64,000 nt of DNA from Phlebiopsis flavidoalba (Eukaryota; Basidiomycota; Agaricomycetes; Polyporales; Phanerochaetaceae). The stretch lies in the NCBI GenBank assembly GCA_035772785.1, contig JAOCPU010000001.1, positions 62,001 through 126,000 of the forward strand, written 5' to 3'. The notes beneath the pieces were generated by a model that was not told the DNA's origin, did no database searches, and saw only the letters and a program-made list of their open reading frames with translations. This document shows, piece after piece, positions 58,951 through 64,000 of the stretch. Positions within the stretch are counted from its first letter, which is position 1, and the number at the start of each line of letters is the position of its first letter. The translations under genes and the position numbers were made by a program.

Positions 58951-60445
58951 ACTGTCGCCCCTAAGCTATCATATATCTGGGATTCTGGTTATTCGGTTCG
59001 CTTTGCATGCATCATTACACTACAGCCCTCAATAACATGGACGCTTGTTACACGTAGTTGTGTCATTAGACTTACAGACCGATGTGCAAAACTTGTAGAT
59101 GACACCGTTATATTATGTCAATGCTCGCCTAATATATGGCTTGGCCAATCGTCATGATCGCGCTGGCGGAAGTGCTAGTTCGTTATAGTCTCACTACGAG
59201 CTAACAAGTGCGTCTCTCGGGATGTCCAGCTGGATCGCAGTTACCCCGGGCCTGATTAAGTTGCGGTTATGCGATATCCCGTCGCTTGCAGCTCCGTTAT
59301 ACACATACATCAGTACGTATTGGTACCTGGGAGCCTGATATTGTTTTTATCTGTGCAAGGTTCGTATGCGTGGCGTTTACTGTTTACGGTGTACCGTTCA
59401 TGATATTCTAAATAAGACTTCAAATCCGTTCATTCAAAGTTTTAAGGCGGGTGCATAAGATACGTTCTCAAAAGTATCTTGCACTTGATCATTGAGAACT
59501 CTGGCATGTTAATCCAAAGTCACATGCGTCTCAATCTAGTTGCGATTCTACCACCACCGTCGTAAAGCGGTTACGGTAAATTGAGATGGTCGCGTGTCAG
59601 TCAGTTGTCCGGGTCATTGCGGGTATATTACTCTGGGATGTAAATTAGAGCTTGGGAAGAAGTCTTGACTGAGGTGTGAAGTTGTGGTTGTACCCAAGCC
59701 AGACTACGGGAATCAATGCAATGACGGGATAGCAGTTAACGCACGCTGCCATTTTCCCCAGAATTGGGCCCTCAGGCACTCAGCTCGCAGGGCGTTTTCC
59801 AACTATACGAGTGTTTAAGGAGAACTATCGCCTTGATCTGCTCGACTAGTACGTACCACCGACGCACTGTCGACCCTTCATGACCACCAATGGCAAGCCA
59901 GTGACTAGCCAGTGCCGTGATGCACGTTTGATTTACCAGATACGAGAGTAGCAGCTGATTAACAAGCTGTCGATCTCGAGCGATATACCCATCTGCTATG
60001 CGCAAAAATAATTCTACCGCACCTCACGAGTGTTGTGTGCCCACATGAGGGGGCGCACACACGAAAAAAAAAAAACAAAAACTCGGGGTTTCGGGGGTCC
60101 CGGGTTGTGGAAGCCTAAAAAAGAGATATTACTATGCGCGTCCCACACCCATTGTACGATGTGATTTGAATCATAGTCACACGCATGAAGACGGCGCTGG
60201 GTAAATTTCTAGCTTTCGCAAAACGATGACCTGAATGTCGTGCACAGGCAGGCTGATTGCCACGGTGTCCGTCGGGCACGGTCTGCGGGACAGCGTGGGC
60301 GGATGATTTGAGCGAGGATGGCGTCGTGATACTTTACCAGGTCCTCGGGTCTTCCTCTCTTAAATTTGAGCCTTCCACGGCCAAACTCGAACGATACCCA
60401 TCCACCTTTCTTCTCCTCCTTCATCTCCTCTCCTCGCTCGTCGCC
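58951..60445. other. Intergenic region between the aminotransferase and SAM synthetase
   Basis: About 1.5 kb with few open frames (only a 77-residue minus frame at 60005-59772, no motif). It includes an A12 run at 60064-60075 and adjacent G/C-rich homopolymeric sequence. The last 200 bases are CT-rich and probably the SAM synthetase promoter/leader. Confidence 0.4.
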
Positions 60446-62091
60446 ATGCTTCTGCCAACGGCTCTGCCACCGCCCGCCCTCCAGGCCCGGCCACTTCCTC
60501 TTCACCTCCGAGTTCCGTTGGCGAGGGTCACCCTGGTGTGTACTCAATCCTGGCTAATTGTTCTGTTCTCATACGCTCATCATCTGTTATTGTGGTTGCT
60601 GTTTGGTCGTTTTTTTCATTTTTTTACTCATGTAGACAAGATTTGCGACCAGGTTTTTTCTCCGATTGCTATCGTGAGTTGTTGTCACACACGTTTTGTT
60701 AGTCATATACGACAAGGGAACAAGATTTGCGACCACGTCACTCTCGTGAGTTGTTGAATTTGATCGTGTACCGATGTTGAAGTTGTAACCGCCGACGCAC
60801 AGCTCGATGCCTGCTTGGCAGAGGACCCATTGTTTCCAAGGTCGCCTGTGAGAGACCGATTCCAAGACCGGCATGATCATGGTTTTCGGTGAAATCACCA
60901 CCAAGGCCTCGATCGACTACCAAAAGGTCATCCGTGAGACCATCAAGCAGATTGGTTACGACGACTCGTCCAAGGGCTTCGACTACAAGACCTGCAACAT
61001 CCTCGTCGCTATTGAGCAGCAATCTCCCGATATCGCTCAGGGTCTCGACCACGGTGCTCTCGAGCACATTGGTGCCGCCGGGTTGACCAGGGTATCATGT
61101 TCGGCTATGCCACCGACGAGACCGAGGAATACATGAGCCCTTGACCATCGTCCTCGCTCACAAGCTCAACGCCGCCCTCGCTGTTTGCGCATAGGGACCG
61201 GTGCTCTCCCATGGCTCCGCCCTGACTCCAAGACTCAGGTCACCGTTGATTACAAGAAGGACGGTGGTGCCACCATCCCTTCTCCGCGTTCGACACCATT
61301 GTCGTCTCCATCCCCAACACGTCTGAGGACAATCAGCACTGAGGAGCTCCGCTCTGAGATCCTCGAGAAGGTCATCAGAAGGTCATCACCGGCCAACCTC
61401 CTCGACGATCGCACCATCTACCACGTAAGCACGCCTTTGTACCTGTGCCGTGTCCTCCGCCTTACCGTTTGGGGAATTTAGATTCAACACATCGGGACGC
61501 TTTGTTATTGGTGGATCCTCAGGGTGGAACGCCGGCCTGATCCGGTCGCAGATCATTGTCGAAACCTACGGCGGCTGGGGTGTGCCCACGGTGGAGGCGC
61601 CTTCTCTGGCAAAGACTCTCTCCAAGCGTTCGAGCCCGCTCAGCGGCATAACACATCCGCTCGCGTTGGATCGCGAAGAGTCCCTTATCAACGCCGGCCA
61701 TTGCCCGTCGCCGGCCTCGTCCATCTCTCTTGAAGCCATCGGTGTCGCTGATGCCCCTCTCCATTTTACGTCGACACTTACGGCACCGGCAAGCAGGTTC
61801 CAATCGACGAGGAGCTCGTTTGAGAAAAATCCGCAACTACTGGGACATCCTCGCCCATGGTATCATTGGTATGTCCTGGCATCATATAATTCGCGTTCCG
61901 TCCTCCTTCCTTAATCTTTGTTCTTTAGTCCCGGCTCTTGATCTCCAGAGGCCCATCTAACCGTAATACCCGCGTCCTAAACGCACTTCGGTAGCACATT
62001 CGCTAGCTCATGACCTCACACTGGCTTGATCGCATTCTACAGGCAACCCTGAGTACACCTGGGAGAAGCCCAAAGGCGGCTCAAGCTCTAG
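60446..62091 (+). CDS. SAM2: S-adenosylmethionine synthetase
   Basis: Makes S-adenosylmethionine from Met and ATP. ATG at 60446, with one missing base restored, reads [14 protein letters not shown] and continues [14 protein letters not shown] (60490-60535). After an intron, DKICDQ starts at 60636 and ends at a GTGAGT donor (60674). The next clear exon opens at 60803 (LDACLAEDP). Further blocks: [20 protein letters not shown] (60870-60925), [20 protein letters not shown] (60950-61010), [32 protein letters not shown] (61080-61135), [49 protein letters not shown] near 61600, SLINAG and a C-terminal WEKPK, with LKL and TAG at 62089 by one-base shift. Catalytic His and Asp of GEGHPD are present. 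A diverged second copy of the DKICDQ exon lies in the following intron. Many indels. Confidence 0.93.
60636..60746 (+). repeat. Short exon of SAM synthetase and its diverged second copy
   Basis: ACAAGATTTGCGACCA occurs at 60636 and again at 60720. Both copies are followed, 22 and 10 bases later respectively, by the same TCGTGAGTTGTTG donor context (60672 and 60744). The first reads DKICDQV..SDAI, the family sequence; the second reads [10 protein letters not shown] and lies in what should be intron. Confidence 0.7.
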
Positions 62092-62814
62092 ATCACTGCT
62101 CTTCTTCATGGCCTCCCCCCTGCGGATCAACTCCTGCTTTTTCCTCGCGCTCACATTGAACATCGCCAACACATACTCCTGGGTGCCTCATGTCTCGCTT
62201 CATCTTGCTCTCAACCGCACGGAAGTTCATCCTTCCGCCTAATTTATACGCATTTGCATTGGGTTTTTGCTACTAGAATACGCTCCCTGACATCCTCATC
62301 CCCGCACACCTCTAATAACCCGTCACCCGCCCCACGCGGCCACACGTGGATCCGCACTTTCCCCGCCCCGTTCCCCTCTCTCTTGATCGCCACGGCCTTG
62401 TGGTCCTGGAACGGGATAGGATGACTAGAGCACTCGCGCAGCTCGGCAGACATTACAATCTTCTCGTGCTAGCAGCATTGCTTGGGGCTCGCCGCATGCC
62501 CGGTGGTAGTTCGCTCTCGCATGTTTGTAGTACTATTCGACTTCTGACCCTATGGTTGGAATTTCAATGGATCCGTACCAGCGCTCACCGCGATTTACGT
62601 ATTACACAAAACACATCGACTGCTCACCCTCCTGGATTACCCCGCATGGGCGCGTGACGAGAAATGTTGCACAGGAGGTGAGGGAATGAATCCCTATGAT
62701 GGTGCTGCTGCTAGACAAATATCTAGGATAATGTCAGCGAGTTATATCCGATTTCCCTCAAACATAGAATAAGCGTATGCGTTGTTTGGTCATAGTCGCG
62801 TTACTCGGCCGAGG
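62092..62814. other. Convergent region after SAM synthetase
   Basis: About 720 bases between the stops of SAM synthetase (+) and the hydrolase (-). Plus-strand open frame 62346-62657 has no motif. No gene is recognised. Confidence 0.35.
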
Positions 62815-64000
62815 TCATAAAACTCCTCCCTGCAGGAAACCCTCTTTCCGGCCCTTCTTCAAAACACCCAATACACTGCAGTCTCTATCCAGCAGCTCCA
62901 TTAAACCGCGCCTTATGCTGCGATACATGGTGATCCCGATGCAGCCCGTCTTCTCGACCACTGCACGAACTCCGTCCGCCTGTCCGGCATGTGCGCCTTC
63001 AAATACACGCTGTTCGCGGGGTCGACGAGGTGATCCTCGTCCGCCCGTGTGAGGATGACGACCTTTGCACGCTGTGCGCGAGAGATCGGCGCCAGGCCTC
63101 AGGCGCCGCCGGCTGCATGTGTGCGTGAGCCCCGGCGGCCATCTGCGAGAAGGTGCCCATTTGGCGGAACCATATGTGTGGTTTGCGCGTTACTGTGTAT
63201 GCCAACTTATGCGACATTGCGGTGCGGGCCTGACAAGGACCTGGTATCGTACAGTTTCAGTGATGGTCTAAGGGGGATGGTGAGAGGGGTGTGTACCTCG
63301 GTGTGGATGTGATGCGGTTGGTCCGGTGTTTGTGGGTCGGAGGAGTCGATTTGGTTCTAGCCAGGAGGAGGGGAAGAGGTTCATTCGTGTAGACGTTTGA
63401 TGCGGTGCGTCAATGTCACGGGTGAAAAGGAGTCTGCGGATGGACTGGTTCAGTGGTGAACGGATGTACGGTGTGATGTCACATACTGTTGGCGATGGTC
63501 ACTACTACGCCCTTCATCTGTGGATATAGCACATAGCACAAATACAATCCCCCCGGTGAGATCGGGCGGCATTGTGTTGTTGTTATGAAGACCTACTGGA
63601 GGGAAATTCGTCCATGGATGGCCACCTGCAGTCGTGACTGCGATGGCCATCAACGATTATGATACAAGGTTCCGGTATCCTGTACGCCAATTCTGTCGAT
63701 CCTGAGAACGCCTTCAGCGCTCTCGGTGGCGCCTCGCAAGACACAAGCTGCAACACACCTTGCGCAATCATACCCCCCAATGACGCACCAACGACATGCA
63801 AGTCCCGTTTCGCCAGCCGTCCACACCCGACATAATTGAGCAGCGCAATCGCGTCCTCCGCCATCCCGCTCGTCCTGTGTCGCGCGACGAGGTCACTCCC
63901 CCTGCGGTCGGCAAGACCACCGAGCATCAATGCGCGACTCACGTATACGGGCGCGCGGCGTGCACGCTGTTGCCCACGCCCAGCGGTTGTCAAAGACGAG
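62815..64000 (-). CDS. Alpha/beta hydrolase fold protein, 5' part outside the window
   Basis: Serine hydrolase of unknown substrate. Reading from the window end leftwards: FDNRG-like sequence near 63990, TSGMAEDAIALLNYVG (63880-63830), LAKRDLHVVGASLGGMIAQ (63815-63760) with the nucleophile elbow G-A-S-L-G, AVTTAGGHPWTNFPP (63645-63595), and, after an intron and several shifts, a region near 63110-62990 whose frames resemble the usual VVILTGDEDHLVDPANS acid-residue segment. The catalytic His region follows near 62950 (TGCIGITMYRSIRRGLMELL, where a TGHG-like motif would be expected). The stop is taken at 62815. The fold is supported by the elbow and its context. Frame changes prevent a full check of the triad. 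The start lies beyond 64000. Confidence 0.65.

Noticed and set aside
1997..62091. Reading each frameshifted gene as a pseudogene
   Set aside because: Too many essential single-copy genes are affected, while residues and splice sites remain conserved on both sides of each break; sequencing error is the simpler cause.

Overview
The window reads as nuclear DNA of a filamentous basidiomycete, most likely an Agaricomycete. The reasons are short (about 45-75 bp) GT...AG introns in nearly every gene, genes packed on both strands, a FunK1-type fungal kinase, an F-box protein, an external alternative NADH dehydrogenase with EF-hands, and a basidiomycete-style PLP decarboxylase. No prokaryotic operon, phage, CRISPR or rRNA signal is visible.

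Layout, left to right: proteasome lid subunit RPN8 (+, 2.0-3.4 kb); splicing factor SF3B2/CUS1 (-, 3.7-5.9 kb) divergent from eIF4A (+, 6.2-7.7 kb); a dual-specificity phosphatase (+, 9.0-10.0 kb); a Rab GTPase (-, 10.4-11.5 kb) divergent from ATP synthase epsilon (+, 11.8 kb); a seven-knuckle CCHC protein of the CNBP/GIS2 type (+, 13.5-14.6 kb); cytochrome c oxidase subunit 5/IV (+, 15.9-16.8 kb); a stretch of unrecognised genes (17-20.9 kb); an F-box protein (-, 21.0-23.1 kb); a metallophosphoesterase (-, 23.6-24.6 kb) divergent from glutamyl-tRNA synthetase (+, 25.0-27.8 kb); a SAP-domain TKL-like kinase (+, 28.5-31.7 kb); 2-isopropylmalate synthase (+, 32.3-34.8 kb) converging on an aromatic-amino-acid-decarboxylase-like enzyme (-, 35.5-38.9 kb); CLP1 (+, 40.1-42.0 kb); a FunK1 kinase (+, 43.1-45.9 kb) converging on an alternative NADH dehydrogenase (-, 46.4-49.1 kb); a gene-poor 8 kb containing one damaged F-box/LRR-like gene; an aromatic aminotransferase (+, 57.2-59.0 kb); S-adenosylmethionine synthetase (+, 60.4-62.1 kb); and the 3' part of an alpha/beta hydrolase (-, 62.8 kb to the window end).

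Most genes are unrelated housekeeping functions (proteolysis, splicing, translation, mRNA 3' processing, respiration, Leu and Met/SAM metabolism), so this is an ordinary chromosomal segment and not a biosynthetic cluster. Almost every conserved gene, however, is broken by several small indels while its amino acids and splice sites remain conserved. The simplest explanation is an unpolished, error-rich assembly, not pseudogenes. All CDS spans below are therefore spans from start to stop across frameshifts, not open frames.

The most interesting biology is (i) a kinase in which the usual VAIK lysine is a serine and a lysine instead sits in the glycine-rich loop, as in WNK kinases, fused to SAP-like motifs and a long acidic tract; (ii) a 2-isopropylmalate synthase with two tandem C-terminal regulatory domains; and (iii) a second, diverged copy of a short exon inside the SAM synthetase gene.
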